Shown here: positions 7,339-15,552 of the stretch, in pieces
Position numbering within the stretch: position 1 is the stretch's first letter
Layout: every line of letters begins with the position of its first letter
From: Mesorhizobium sp. LSJC280B00
GTDB lineage: Bacteria; Pseudomonadota; Alphaproteobacteria; Rhizobiales; Rhizobiaceae
Assembly (NCBI RefSeq): GCF_000502835.1
Contig: NZ_AYVL01000009.1
Span: 84,502-145,293 of the forward strand
DNA: 60,792 nt
Reading direction: 5' to 3'
Made by a program: the position numbers and the translations under genes
The notes under the pieces: model-generated
Told to the model about the DNA's origin: nothing
The model's database searches: none
The model's input: the letters and a program-made list of their open reading frames with translations, nothing else

Positions 7339-8640
7339 ATGAGAACGATGATCACGGCGCGGTATGGCGGCAGGCTTGCGGCGATCGGCGCCACCGCGAT
7401 GCTGACGGCGGCCGTGTTCGTGCTGCCGGCCAAGGCGCAAACCGATGCCAAGGCGGTCATCAAGACCTATTCCGACATTGCGCTCGCCAAATACGAGGAT
7501 TCGCTGATCACGGCCGAGGCGCTCGACAAGGCTGTCGATGCGCTGCTCGCCAAGCCATCTGCCGAAACGCTGAACGCCGCCCGCGAGGCCTGGAAGGCAT
7601 CGCGCGTTCCCTATCAGCAGACCGAGGTCTATCGCTTCGGTAATGCCATCGTCGACGACTGGGAAGGCGAGGTGAACTCCTGGCCGCTCGACGAAGGCTT
7701 GATCGACTATGTCGCCAAGAGCTACGGCACCGAGTCGGACGCCAACGTGCTCTACACCGCCAATGTGATCGCCAACAAGTCGATCGAGATCAACGGCAAG
7801 AAGGTCGACGCCACCGACCTGACGCCGGAGTTCCTCTCCGGCACCCTGCAGGAGGCCGGCAGTATCGAGGCCAATGTGGCGACCGGCTATCACGCTATCG
7901 AATTCCTGCTTTGGGGTCAGGACCTGCACGGCACCGGTCCGGGCGCCGGCGAACGGCCCTACACCGACTACGACCTCGCCAATTGCACCGGCGGCAATTG
8001 CGACCGTCGCGGACAGTATCTGAAATCGGCGAGCGACCTTCTGGTTTCCGATCTAAAGGATATGGTCGACGACTGGAAGGAAGGCGGCGCCGCCCGCAAG
8101 AACCTTGTCGATGGCGAGCTGAACGCCGCCATTTCGACCATCTTCACCGGCATGGGCTCGTTGTCCTATGGTGAGCTCGCCGGAGAGCGGATGAAGCTCG
8201 GCCTCTTGTTGCACGACCCGGAAGAGGAGCACGATTGCTTCTCCGACAATACCTACAACTCCCATCTTTACGATGCGATCGGCATCCGTGCCGCCTATCA
8301 CGGCAGCTACAAGCGGCTCGACGGCACTGTCGTCGAGGGGCCGTCGGTGGCCGACATGGTCAAGGCGGCCGACCCGGCGGTTGACAAGGAATTGTCGGAC
8401 AAACTGGACGTCACCGTCGCCAAGATGGAGGCCATCAAGGCGCGGGCGCTTGCCGGCGAGGCCTATGACCAGCAGATCGGAGAAGGCAACACGGAAGGCA
8501 ATGCCACCGTGCAGGCGGCGATCGACGCGCTGGTCGATCAGACCAAGTCGATCGAACGCGCCGTCGGCACCCTGAAGCTCAATGCGATAGCCTTCGAGGG
8601 TTCGGACAGCCTCGATTCACCGGACAAGGTGTTCCAATAA
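7339..8640 (+). CDS. Imelysin family periplasmic iron-related protein (IrpA-like)
   Basis: 433 residues from the ATG at 7339, preceded by GAGGAGA at 7325. A Sec-type signal peptide (about 1-33, ending VLPAKA) points to the periplasm. The imelysin fold carries its characteristic GxHxxE motif as GYHAIE at about residues 183-188, and another conserved stretch reads WPLDEGLIDYV. Imelysin-domain proteins are linked to iron uptake (IrpA in cyanobacteria, the EfeO M75 domain), and some were described as peptidases. The Irr box upstream and the bacterioferritin downstream support a role in iron handling. The frame stays open upstream to 7129 but lacks a start with a ribosome-binding site. Confidence 0.9.
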   Translation: MRTMITARYGGRLAAIGATAMLTAAVFVLPAKAQTDAKAVIKTYSDIALAKYEDSLITAEALDKAVDALLAKPSAETLNAAREAWKASRVPYQQTEVYRFGNAIVDDWEGEVNSWPLDEGLIDYVAKSYGTESDANVLYTANVIANKSIEINGKKVDATDLTPEFLSGTLQEAGSIEANVATGYHAIEFLLWGQDLHGTGPGAGERPYTDYDLANCTGGNCDRRGQYLKSASDLLVSDLKDMVDDWKEGGAARKNLVDGELNAAISTIFTGMGSLSYGELAGERMKLGLLLHDPEEEHDCFSDNTYNSHLYDAIGIRAAYHGSYKRLDGTVVEGPSVADMVKAADPAVDKELSDKLDVTVAKMEAIKARALAGEAYDQQIGEGNTEGNATVQAAIDALVDQTKSIERAVGTLKLNAIAFEGSDSLDSPDKVFQ

Positions 8641-8696
8641 ACTATCGAAACCACCAGCCACACGCCGCAACGAAGCGCCGTTAGCCAGAGCGACAA

Positions 8697-9008
8697 ATGC
8701 TGATCTGCCATTGCAACATCATCACCGAAAAGGAGATAGAGCAGACGATCGTCGGACTGCTGGATGAGGACCCCTGGCAGCTGATCGTGCCGGCCAAGGT
8801 CTATCACGCCATGCACAAGCGCGGTCGCTGTTGCGGCTGCTTCCCAAATGTGGTCGAAACGATCATTCGGGTCACCGAAAATTACCATGCCCGCTCGGCG
8901 GCGAGTGGCGTGGACATCGTTTCACACCTGGATCGCGTCAGAGGCCTACGCGTCCAATACGGGAGCAGAACCCATGAAAGGCGAACAGCAGATCATAGAG
9001 CGGCTTAA
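8697..9008 (+). CDS. bfd: Bacterioferritin-associated ferredoxin-like [2Fe-2S] protein
   Basis: A 103-residue protein whose first 60 residues match the BFD-like [2Fe-2S] fold. Cluster ligands are C4 and C6 (MLICHCN) and C45 and C48 (CCGC). Bfd docks on bacterioferritin and reduces stored ferric iron for release; the bacterioferritin gene overlaps its 3' end by 35 bp, a strong link. The usual length is about 64-75 residues. Here about 40 extra arginine-rich residues follow, part of them encoded in the overlap, so the true C-terminus may have been lost by frameshift or the tail may be an unselected extension. Confidence 0.88.
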   Translation: MLICHCNIITEKEIEQTIVGLLDEDPWQLIVPAKVYHAMHKRGRCCGCFPNVVETIIRVTENYHARSAASGVDIVSHLDRVRGLRVQYGSRTHERRTADHRAA

Positions 9009-9459
9009 CGAGGCTCTGTTTCTGGAACTTGGGGCGGTCAATCAATACTGGGTGCATTTCCGGCTGCTGGAAGACTGGGGATACGCCAAGCTAGCGAAGA
9101 AGGAACGCGCTGAATCGATCGAGGAAATGCACCATGCCGACCGGCTCGTGGCGCGCATCATCTTCCTCGAGGGCCATCCGAACCTGCAGTCCGTGGCGCC
9201 GCTGCGCATCGGGCAGAATGTCAAGGAAGTGCTCGAATCCGATCTTGCCGGCGAATATGACGCGCGCACCGCCTACAAGCGTTCGCGCGAGGTTTGTAAC
9301 GAAGCAGGCGACTACGTGACGATGAAGCTGTTCGAGGAATTGCTGGCTGACGAGGAAGGTCACATCGACTTCCTCGAGACGCAACTCGACCTGCTCGCCT
9401 CGATCGGCGAAGAAAAGTACGGCCAACTCAACGCAGCGTCGGCCGACGAGGCGGAATAA
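8974..9459 (+). CDS. bfr: Bacterioferritin
   Basis: 161 residues, full length for Bfr, a 24-mer haem-containing iron store in the cytoplasm. The haem ligand M52 lies in EEMHHADR. Ferroxidase-centre ligands fit the E. coli pattern: E18, E51, H54 and, near the C-terminus, the [10 protein letters not shown] segment with its glutamate and histidine. The ATG at 8974 follows GGGAGCAG and starts inside bfd; the open frame extends further upstream, but only through bfd. It stores iron as a ferric core after ferroxidation. Placement behind an Irr box means expression would follow iron status together with the uptake-type genes. Confidence 0.96.
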   Translation: MKGEQQIIERLNEALFLELGAVNQYWVHFRLLEDWGYAKLAKKERAESIEEMHHADRLVARIIFLEGHPNLQSVAPLRIGQNVKEVLESDLAGEYDARTAYKRSREVCNEAGDYVTMKLFEELLADEEGHIDFLETQLDLLASIGEEKYGQLNAASADEAE

Positions 9460-9471
9460 GGACATGCCGGA

Positions 9472-11079
9472 ATGCGGCGCCCCCTAGATTTCATGCGCCG
9501 CTTGCGGCCGGCCGAGCATTGTGGCCTGCCGCCTCAGAAGAAGCCGCGATACGGTATCCTTCGCGGCGCCTTTCTTGCCGTGGTGGCGACGCTCACAGCC
9601 TCGGCGCTGGCCGGGGCGCCGCAACCGGCGGGGCTTGCCACCAGCCGCACGGATCTGACGCCGAAGGATCTGGCGCGCGTCATCGCCATCACCAGGCCGA
9701 CCAGCGATTTCTCCAAGCCCGAGCAATTCGAGCTGATGCAGGGCGGCGCCGGCACCTCGAAGAAGGACGTCAACAAGGACGCCTTCTCGCAATCCTCTGC
9801 CAACATCAGCTTCGAGGAAGAGGGTACCTTCAAGCTCGGCAACGCCATTTTCCGCAAGAACTGGGTGTCCTCGCCATCCTCGACACAAGCCTCGGATGGG
9901 CTCGGCCCGTTGTTCAACGAGCGCGCCTGCCAGAACTGTCATCTGAAGGACGGCCGCGGCCATCCGCCCCAAGGCGACAGCGGCACCACCTCGATGTTCC
10001 TGCGCCTGGCAAGGGAAGCCAGTACCGAGGAGGAGAAAGCCGCGCTCGCCGATCACAAGGTGCTCAACTTTCCCGACCCGGTCTATGGCACACAACTTCA
10101 GGAGCTAGCCGTTCCCGGCCTGCAGGGCGAAGGCAGGATGCATGTCGATTATCAGGAGCAAAAAGTAAAACTGGCGGACGGCAGCGTCGTGTCGCTGCGC
10201 AAGCCGAGCTATTCGGTCGACGGTCTCGCCTACGGGGCGCTCGATCCACACACCACGCTGTCGCCGCGCATGACGCCGCCGATGATCGGCCTTGGCCTGG
10301 TCGAGCAGATCGCTCCTGCCGACATCCTTACGCGTGCCGATGCGGCCGACCGCGATGGTGACGGGATTTCCGGCAGGCCAAACATAATACGCGACGCCAG
10401 CAGCGGTGAACTGACGCTCGGCCGTTTCGGCTGGAAGGCGCAGGCGGCATCGATCCGCCAGCAATCGGCCGACGCTTTTGCCGGCGATATCGGCATTTCG
10501 ACGCCTGAGGTGCCGAAGCACTGGGGCGATTGCAGCGCCGCGGAAAAGACCTGCCTTGCCCAACCTAACGGTGTACAGGAGCGCCTCGGTCCGGTCGAAG
10601 CGCCGCCGCCGGTCATGGACCTCGTGACCTTCTATTCGCAAAACCTTGCCGTGCCGGCCCGGGGCGATCTCGGCAGACCGGACGTGCTCGCCGGCAAAAA
10701 ACTGTTCTACGATATGGGCTGCATCTCTTGCCATACGCCGAAATTCGTCACCCGTCGCGGCACCCCGAACAAGGCGCAGGCCTTCCAGCTGATCTGGCCT
10801 TATTCCGATTTCCTGCTGCATGACATGGGACCCGGCCTTGCCGACGGACAGGCGGTGGGCGAGGCCACGGGAAGCGAATGGCGCACGCCGCCACTGTGGG
10901 GCATCGGGCTCACCCAGACCGTCAGCGGCAACACCTTCTTCCTGCATGACGGGCGCGCACGAAGCCTGGCCGAGGCGATTCTGTGGCATGGCGGCGAGGG
11001 CCAGAAGGCGCGTGACCGCTTTGCCGCTGCCGATGCGGCCGACCGCGCCGCGCTGATCAAGTTTCTGGAGTCGCTCTGA
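9472..11079 (+). CDS. Di-haem c-type cytochrome oxidoreductase (DHOR/DUF1111 family)
   Basis: 535 residues with an N-terminal export signal (hydrophobic run ILRGAFLAVVATLTASALAG, about 29-48), so a periplasmic protein. Two covalent haem sites are visible: CQNCH (153-157) and CISCH (417-421). A DRDGDGISG segment (293-301) resembles a calcium-binding loop. Family members are annotated as thiol or di-haem oxidoreductases related to MauG-like enzymes; the substrate is unknown. An AAGGA site precedes 9472; a second ATG at 9493 is possible. It ends in a TGATG overlap with the second imelysin. The order imelysin-DHOR-imelysin-DUF1513 is, as I recall it, also found in pseudomonads. Confidence 0.9.
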   Translation: MRRPLDFMRRLRPAEHCGLPPQKKPRYGILRGAFLAVVATLTASALAGAPQPAGLATSRTDLTPKDLARVIAITRPTSDFSKPEQFELMQGGAGTSKKDVNKDAFSQSSANISFEEEGTFKLGNAIFRKNWVSSPSSTQASDGLGPLFNERACQNCHLKDGRGHPPQGDSGTTSMFLRLAREASTEEEKAALADHKVLNFPDPVYGTQLQELAVPGLQGEGRMHVDYQEQKVKLADGSVVSLRKPSYSVDGLAYGALDPHTTLSPRMTPPMIGLGLVEQIAPADILTRADAADRDGDGISGRPNIIRDASSGELTLGRFGWKAQAASIRQQSADAFAGDIGISTPEVPKHWGDCSAAEKTCLAQPNGVQERLGPVEAPPPVMDLVTFYSQNLAVPARGDLGRPDVLAGKKLFYDMGCISCHTPKFVTRRGTPNKAQAFQLIWPYSDFLLHDMGPGLADGQAVGEATGSEWRTPPLWGIGLTQTVSGNTFFLHDGRARSLAEAILWHGGEGQKARDRFAAADAADRAALIKFLESL

Positions 11080-12152
11080 TGCGGAAGCGTCTTGCATTCG
11101 CTCTGATGCTGGTCCTCGCCGGTGCGCTGCCGGCATCCGCGGCGGTGAAGGCTTCGGATGTGATCCAGCGGGCGATCGACGGCTTCGTCCGCCCGGCCTA
11201 TGCCAGACTGCATGACCATGCGGACAGCTTGGCCAAGACCATGCACGCGCTTTGCCAAGCGCCCTCGCGAGACAATCTCGATGCGGCACGCGCCGAATTC
11301 TCGGGTGTCGTGGATGCCTGGTCGGTGGTGGAAATCATCCGTTTCGGGCCGATCGCGGAAAACAACCGGCTTGAGCGCATGCTGTTTTGGCCGGACCGCA
11401 AGAGCATCGGCCTGAAGCAGGTGCAGGCGGCACTTGCCGGCAAGGATCCGACAGCCGCCGATCCGGCCCAGCTGGCTACAAAGAGCGTCGCCATGCAAGG
11501 GCTCGGCGCACTGGAATTCGTCCTCTACGGCGACGGAGCCGGTCAATTGGTCGGCAGGGACGACGCCTATCGCTGCGCCTACGGTGCGGCCATTGCCGGC
11601 AATGTCGAGACGATTGCCGGCGAGGTTGGCGATGACTGGAACGAGCCCAACGGCTTTGCCGCGCTCTGGGCCAATCCGGGTCCGCAGAACGCGCTCTACC
11701 ACCACGGAACTGAAGCGGTGACCGAACTGGTCGGCGTCTTCATCAACGAGCTGGAAATGGTCCGCGACGTACGCCTGAAAGGCTTCCTGGGCGCCAAGCC
11801 GGAGGCCGACAAACCGAAACAGGCGATCTATTGGCGCTCGCAAAACACCGCCCGCTCGCTGACCGGGAATCTGGCCGGCATGGACACGCTGTTCCAGGCC
11901 TCGCAGCTTGGCGACGCGCTGCCGCCCGATGCGCGCTGGATGGCAGAATCGGTCCACATCCAGCTCACCAACGGGATCGAGGCGGCCAAGGCGATCAGGG
12001 GACCGATCGACAAGGCACTTGCCGATCCGGCGCTGCGCCAGAAGCTCGACTATTTCTCGCTGGTGACATCCAGCCTGACGACCCTGATCGGCACCAGGCT
12101 GACCGCCGAATTCGGCCTGACCGCCGGGTTCTCGTCATTGGATGGCGACTGA
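11079..12152 (+). CDS. Second imelysin family protein
   Basis: 357 residues, start overlapping the upstream stop as TGATG. A signal peptide (about 1-22, ending ASAA) predicts periplasmic location. The fold matches imelysin-like proteins, with W81 (VVDAWSVVEIIRFGP) and a domain that resembles but diverges from the 7339-8640 product. The signature GxHxxE is altered: the matching segment reads GLGALE at 141-146, so the histidine is replaced by glycine. It may have kept a structural or partner role while losing a metal or catalytic site. It is probably co-expressed with DHOR. Confidence 0.88.
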   Translation: MRKRLAFALMLVLAGALPASAAVKASDVIQRAIDGFVRPAYARLHDHADSLAKTMHALCQAPSRDNLDAARAEFSGVVDAWSVVEIIRFGPIAENNRLERMLFWPDRKSIGLKQVQAALAGKDPTAADPAQLATKSVAMQGLGALEFVLYGDGAGQLVGRDDAYRCAYGAAIAGNVETIAGEVGDDWNEPNGFAALWANPGPQNALYHHGTEAVTELVGVFINELEMVRDVRLKGFLGAKPEADKPKQAIYWRSQNTARSLTGNLAGMDTLFQASQLGDALPPDARWMAESVHIQLTNGIEAAKAIRGPIDKALADPALRQKLDYFSLVTSSLTTLIGTRLTAEFGLTAGFSSLDGD

Positions 12153-12154
12153 TC

Positions 12155-13261
12155 ATGAGGACGCCGCTGATCGATCGGCGCGATTTCCTGAGGGCCGCCG
12201 GCGCTGGTTTCGTAGCGGCGATGGCGCCGTCGGCCTGGGCAAAGACACTCGACGCCGACGCGGTCTTCGCCACCGCTTTCGTCAAGCGCGACGGCAGCTA
12301 TGGCGCGGCCGTCCTGTCCGAGGCCGGCAAGTTGTTGCACACGATCGATCTGCCCGATCGGGGTCACGACGTTACCTTCGACCCGGTGTCCAAGCGTTCG
12401 GTGGTGTTTGCCAGGCAGCCGGGCACCTTTGCTGTCGTCTTCGACCATACCGGCCGCGGTGAACCGCGCACCATTGCCAGCGTTGCCGGCCGGCATTTCT
12501 TCGGCCATGGCGTGTTCTCGGCCGATGGCACGCTGCTCTACGCAACCGAGAACGATTTCGACAATGCCGCCGGCGTCGTCGGCGTCTATGACGCGCATGC
12601 GAAATTCAAGCGCATCGGCGAGTTCCCGACCTACGGCACAGGCCCGCACGAGCTGTTGCTGCTTTCCGACGGCAGGACGATTGCTGTGGCCAATGGCGGC
12701 ATCGAGACGCATCCGGATTATGGCCGCGCCGAGCTCAACATCGCAACGATGAAGCCTTCCTACGTTCTGGTCGACCGCCTTACCGGAGATCTCACCGAAA
12801 AGCACGAATTGCCGCCGGCGCTGCACCAATTGTCGATCCGCCATATGGATGCCGACCGGTCCGGCACCGTCTGGTTCGGCTGCCAGTACAGGGGGCCGGG
12901 TACCGATCGTCCCCCGCTGGTTGGCCGCGCGCCGCGCGGCAAGGACTTGCAATTGCTCGATATGTCGCAGGATGTGCTCTCCGGCTTCAGGAATTATATC
13001 GGCTCGGTCGCCGCCAACCCTGCCGCCGGCACCATCGCCGTGTCTTCGCCTGAGGGCAATTCGCTTGCCGTGATCGACGCGGCCAGCGGCCGCATCGTCG
13101 CCACCAAGGCGCTGGTCGAGGTTTGCGGCGTTGCAGCCGATGGGGAAAGCTTCATGGCGACGACCGGCGCCGGCGATATCGTCGAGTCCGGTGGCTCGAT
13201 ACGTTCCGAGCCGGACTATGTCTGGGACAATCACGTGCTGCGTATCGAGCAGGTCGGCTAG
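12155..13261 (+). CDS. Tat-exported DUF1513 beta-propeller-like protein
   Basis: 368 residues from the ATG at 12155, two bases after the imelysin stop. The N-terminus carries a twin-arginine signal (RRDFLRAAGAGF, about 8-19) followed by a hydrophobic stretch and an alanine cleavage site near AWA. The mature part shows repeating propeller-like strands with GHDVTFDPVSKRSVVFAR and GTGPHELLLLSDGRTIAVAN, and matches the DUF1513 family of unknown function. Tat export suggests that it folds, perhaps with a cofactor, before secretion. It is the last gene of the Irr-box operon. The remaining gap to tsaB (13262-13420) shows no feature I can support. Confidence 0.85.
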   Translation: MRTPLIDRRDFLRAAGAGFVAAMAPSAWAKTLDADAVFATAFVKRDGSYGAAVLSEAGKLLHTIDLPDRGHDVTFDPVSKRSVVFARQPGTFAVVFDHTGRGEPRTIASVAGRHFFGHGVFSADGTLLYATENDFDNAAGVVGVYDAHAKFKRIGEFPTYGTGPHELLLLSDGRTIAVANGGIETHPDYGRAELNIATMKPSYVLVDRLTGDLTEKHELPPALHQLSIRHMDADRSGTVWFGCQYRGPGTDRPPLVGRAPRGKDLQLLDMSQDVLSGFRNYIGSVAANPAAGTIAVSSPEGNSLAVIDAASGRIVATKALVEVCGVAADGESFMATTGAGDIVESGGSIRSEPDYVWDNHVLRIEQVG

Positions 13262-13420
13262 TCCCGATACCTATTGTGGCGATTGCGTGCGTTGGAACTT
13301 ACATTCTTGGACCCGCGCCGAAGCCAAGTCGCCTGACGATTTATCCATTATTCCCTTGCGGGGATCAGCCCTGGCGGGCAGAGGGAAGTTGTTTTCGAAA
13401 CTGTCTCAACCGGCCGCTTC

Positions 13421-14173
13421 ATGAAATTGCTTGCCATCGACTGTGCCGCCAATCTCTGCGCCGCCTGCGTCTACGACGCGGCGGCCGGGAAAGAACTCGG
13501 CCGTTCGGTGCTCGATCTCGGTAAGGGTCATGCCGAGCATCTGATGGGTGTCATCGAAAAGGCGTTGGGGACCAGCAGAACCGACTATTCCGGCCTCGGC
13601 GCCATTGCCGTTTCGACGGGTCCGGGCTCCTTCACCGGTCTGCGCGTCGGCGTCTCGGCGGCGCGCGGCCTTGCGCTGGCGCTGAAAATCCCGGCGATCG
13701 GCGTGACGACTCTGGAGGCCCTGGCGGCGCAAGCGAGAGCGGCATTTCCCGGTCGCGCCGTGCTCGCCGCGCTCGATGCAGGTCGCGAGGAGATCCATGC
13801 GGCACTTTACGATGAAGCATCCGTTTTGATTTACGGTCCCTCGGTGACCACGCTCTCGCAAGCCGCCGCCAAGGCGGTTGACAGCTCCGCGGTTCTGGCC
13901 GGTACGGCGGCAACGCAAATTGCCGCCTCGGCCGGGCGCGCCTTCGACGTCGGCGCGACAGCGGCCACCGCCGACATCGCCGTCTATGCCCGGCTGGCCG
14001 CCGCCCAACGTGCCGGTAAAAAGGGCGAGGGCGAAAAGCCGAAACCACTCTATCTGCGCGGCGCCGACGCAAAGCCTCAGGCAGGCTTTATTCTATCGAG
14101 GCAAGACCATGATCCCAAAAAGTGGAAACCGGTTTTGGGAAAAGATCATGGTCCAAACGGAAACAAGTCCTGA
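13421..14173 (+). CDS. tsaB: tRNA threonylcarbamoyladenosine biosynthesis protein TsaB, palindrome-extended
   Basis: 250 residues. TsaB is the inactive ASKHA paralogue that partners TsaD in making t6A37 on ANN-decoding tRNAs in the cytoplasm. Family marks are MKLLAIDCAA at the start, GHAEHL (44-49) and STGPGSFTGLRVG (about 65-77). The conserved body ends near PKPLYLRGADAKPQ. The last 22 residues or so (from DHDPKK) are translated from a palindromic repeat and its flank, giving an unusually long tail. The stop overlaps the rimI start as TGATG, so the repeat now lies in a coupled reading frame. Confidence 0.93.
   Translation: MKLLAIDCAANLCAACVYDAAAGKELGRSVLDLGKGHAEHLMGVIEKALGTSRTDYSGLGAIAVSTGPGSFTGLRVGVSAARGLALALKIPAIGVTTLEALAAQARAAFPGRAVLAALDAGREEIHAALYDEASVLIYGPSVTTLSQAAAKAVDSSAVLAGTAATQIAASAGRAFDVGATAATADIAVYARLAAAQRAGKKGEGEKPKPLYLRGADAKPQAGFILSRQDHDPKKWKPVLGKDHGPNGNKS
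14105..14153. repeat. Palindromic repeat element inside the 3' end of tsaB
   Basis: 49 bp bounded by GACCATGATC (14105-14114) and its exact complement GATCATGGTC (14144-14153). Inside is a second inverted pair, CCCAAAA and TTTTGGG, around AAACCGGTTT. It resembles short dispersed palindromes of rhizobial genomes and shares arm and core motifs with the copies at 32135 and 33934. It is translated as the tail of TsaB. Confidence 0.85.
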
Positions 14174-14667
14174 TGCGCATTCCTTTCCTCCAGTCGCGCC
14201 GCAGGGACTATGCGCTCGAGCCGTTGACGGTTGCCGATAGCGCGGCCATGTCGGTGCTGCATCGCGAGGATTTCGCGCGGCCGTGGACCGACGACGAATT
14301 CGCCGCGCTGCTCGAGCAGGACACGGTGTTCGGCTATGCCGCGCGCGAGACCGGACAGGGTGCCAAGCCGCCGGTCGGCTTCGTGCTGGCGCGGCTCGCG
14401 GCCGGCGAGGGCGAGATCCTGACGGTCGCGGTGGCACGCTCGCATCGGCGCCGGGGGCTCGGCTGGCAATTGATGGATGCGGTGCTGCGCGAACTGCACG
14501 CACAGCGCGCCGAGGCGCTTTTCCTCGAGGTCGACGAGACCAATGTCGCCGCGATCGCGCTCTACCGGCGGTTCGGCTTCCGCGAGGTCGGCAAGCGCGC
14601 CAACTATTACAAGTCGCCGGAGCACGGCCCGACCGGCGCGCTTGTCATGCGCCGCGATCTTCGCTAG
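14173..14667 (+). CDS. rimI: Ribosomal-protein-alanine N-acetyltransferase (GNAT family)
   Basis: 164 residues from the ATG that overlaps the tsaB stop. It has the GNAT fold: substrate-side helix LTVADSAAMSVLHREDFARP (about 16-35), motif A with acetyl-CoA loop RSHRRRGLGWQLM (about 94-106), and motif B ending in ALYRRFGFREVGKRANYY (about 132-149). RimI acetylates the N-terminus of ribosomal protein S18 in E. coli. Adjacency to tsaB is common in bacteria and supports the assignment over a generic GNAT. The open frame extends 51 bp upstream through the palindrome and tsaB end, which is not needed. Confidence 0.88.
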   Translation: MRIPFLQSRRRDYALEPLTVADSAAMSVLHREDFARPWTDDEFAALLEQDTVFGYAARETGQGAKPPVGFVLARLAAGEGEILTVAVARSHRRRGLGWQLMDAVLRELHAQRAEALFLEVDETNVAAIALYRRFGFREVGKRANYYKSPEHGPTGALVMRRDLR

Positions 14668-14688
14668 CCAAACGCCGGGGTGGTGCGG

Positions 14689-15489
14689 ATGATCGGAAAA
14701 ATCAGGATTTTCCTGGCCCTGGGGCTGGTTGTCGTCGGCTCGCTGGTGCTTGTGCCGCTGCAGATATTGTCGATGCGGACCGGGCTCTGGCGCGAGACCT
14801 TCATCCTGAAAATCTGGCACAGGATGATCGTCAGGACGCTGGGGCTGCGCATCCATGTCAAGGGGACTCTGTCCGAACAACGCCCATTGCTGGTTGCGTC
14901 CAACCACATCTCCTGGACCGACATCATGGTGCTGGGGTCGATGGTCGACGTGACGTTCATCGCCAGGGCCGACATGGCCGGCTGGCCGTTGATCGGCATG
15001 CTGTCGAAGCTGCAACGCACGGTCTTCATCGAACGTGAGCGTAAGCGTTCGTCGGGCGACCAGGCGAGCGAGATCGCCGGCCGCATGGCCAAGGGCGACG
15101 CCATGGTGCTGTTTGCCGAAGGCTCGACCGGCGACGGCAACATGATCCTGCCGTTCAAGAGCACGCTGTTCGGCGCCGCTACAATGGCGATTGCGGAAGG
15201 GGCGGCCGAACAGGTCTTCATCCAGCCGGTGGCGATCGTCTATACGCGCCTGCATGGCGTGCCGCTCGGCCGCCGGCATCGGCCGGTTGCCGCCTGGATC
15301 GGCGACGAGGAGCTGATGCCGCACCTCAAGGTGCTGATGGCCGAGGGCGCCCTCGACGTCGAGGTGCATTTTGGCGAGGCGATTGCTTTCTCCAAGGGCT
15401 CCAGCCGCAAGGAGACAGCAAAGCAGATGGAACGCCAGGTACGCGAGATGGTACAAGCGGCGCTCGCCGAACCGCGTCCGAGCCGGTAG
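14689..15489 (+). CDS. olsA: Membrane-associated acyltransferase, PlsC family (probably OlsA)
   Basis: 266 residues from the ATG at 14689 (GTG at 14680 is an alternative). One N-terminal membrane helix (about 6-24, FLALGLVVVGSLVLVPL) anchors it. The catalytic NHxxxxD box is NHISWTD (72-78), and the substrate-binding segment reads FAEGSTGDGNMILPFKS. PlsC-like enzymes acylate lysophosphatidate or, for OlsA in rhizobia, lyso-ornithine lipid. The neighbours rimI and miaB match what I recall of the rhizobial olsA locus. No olsB is in the window, so 1-acylglycerol-3-phosphate acyltransferase remains possible. Confidence 0.8.
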   Translation: MIGKIRIFLALGLVVVGSLVLVPLQILSMRTGLWRETFILKIWHRMIVRTLGLRIHVKGTLSEQRPLLVASNHISWTDIMVLGSMVDVTFIARADMAGWPLIGMLSKLQRTVFIERERKRSSGDQASEIAGRMAKGDAMVLFAEGSTGDGNMILPFKSTLFGAATMAIAEGAAEQVFIQPVAIVYTRLHGVPLGRRHRPVAAWIGDEELMPHLKVLMAEGALDVEVHFGEAIAFSKGSSRKETAKQMERQVREMVQAALAEPRPSR

Positions 15490-15552
15490 GCTGCGCAGGT
15501 TCCGGCCAGATTCGTCTGTTTTTTGTCGGGGAAAGGCGCTAGAAGCCGCGAA

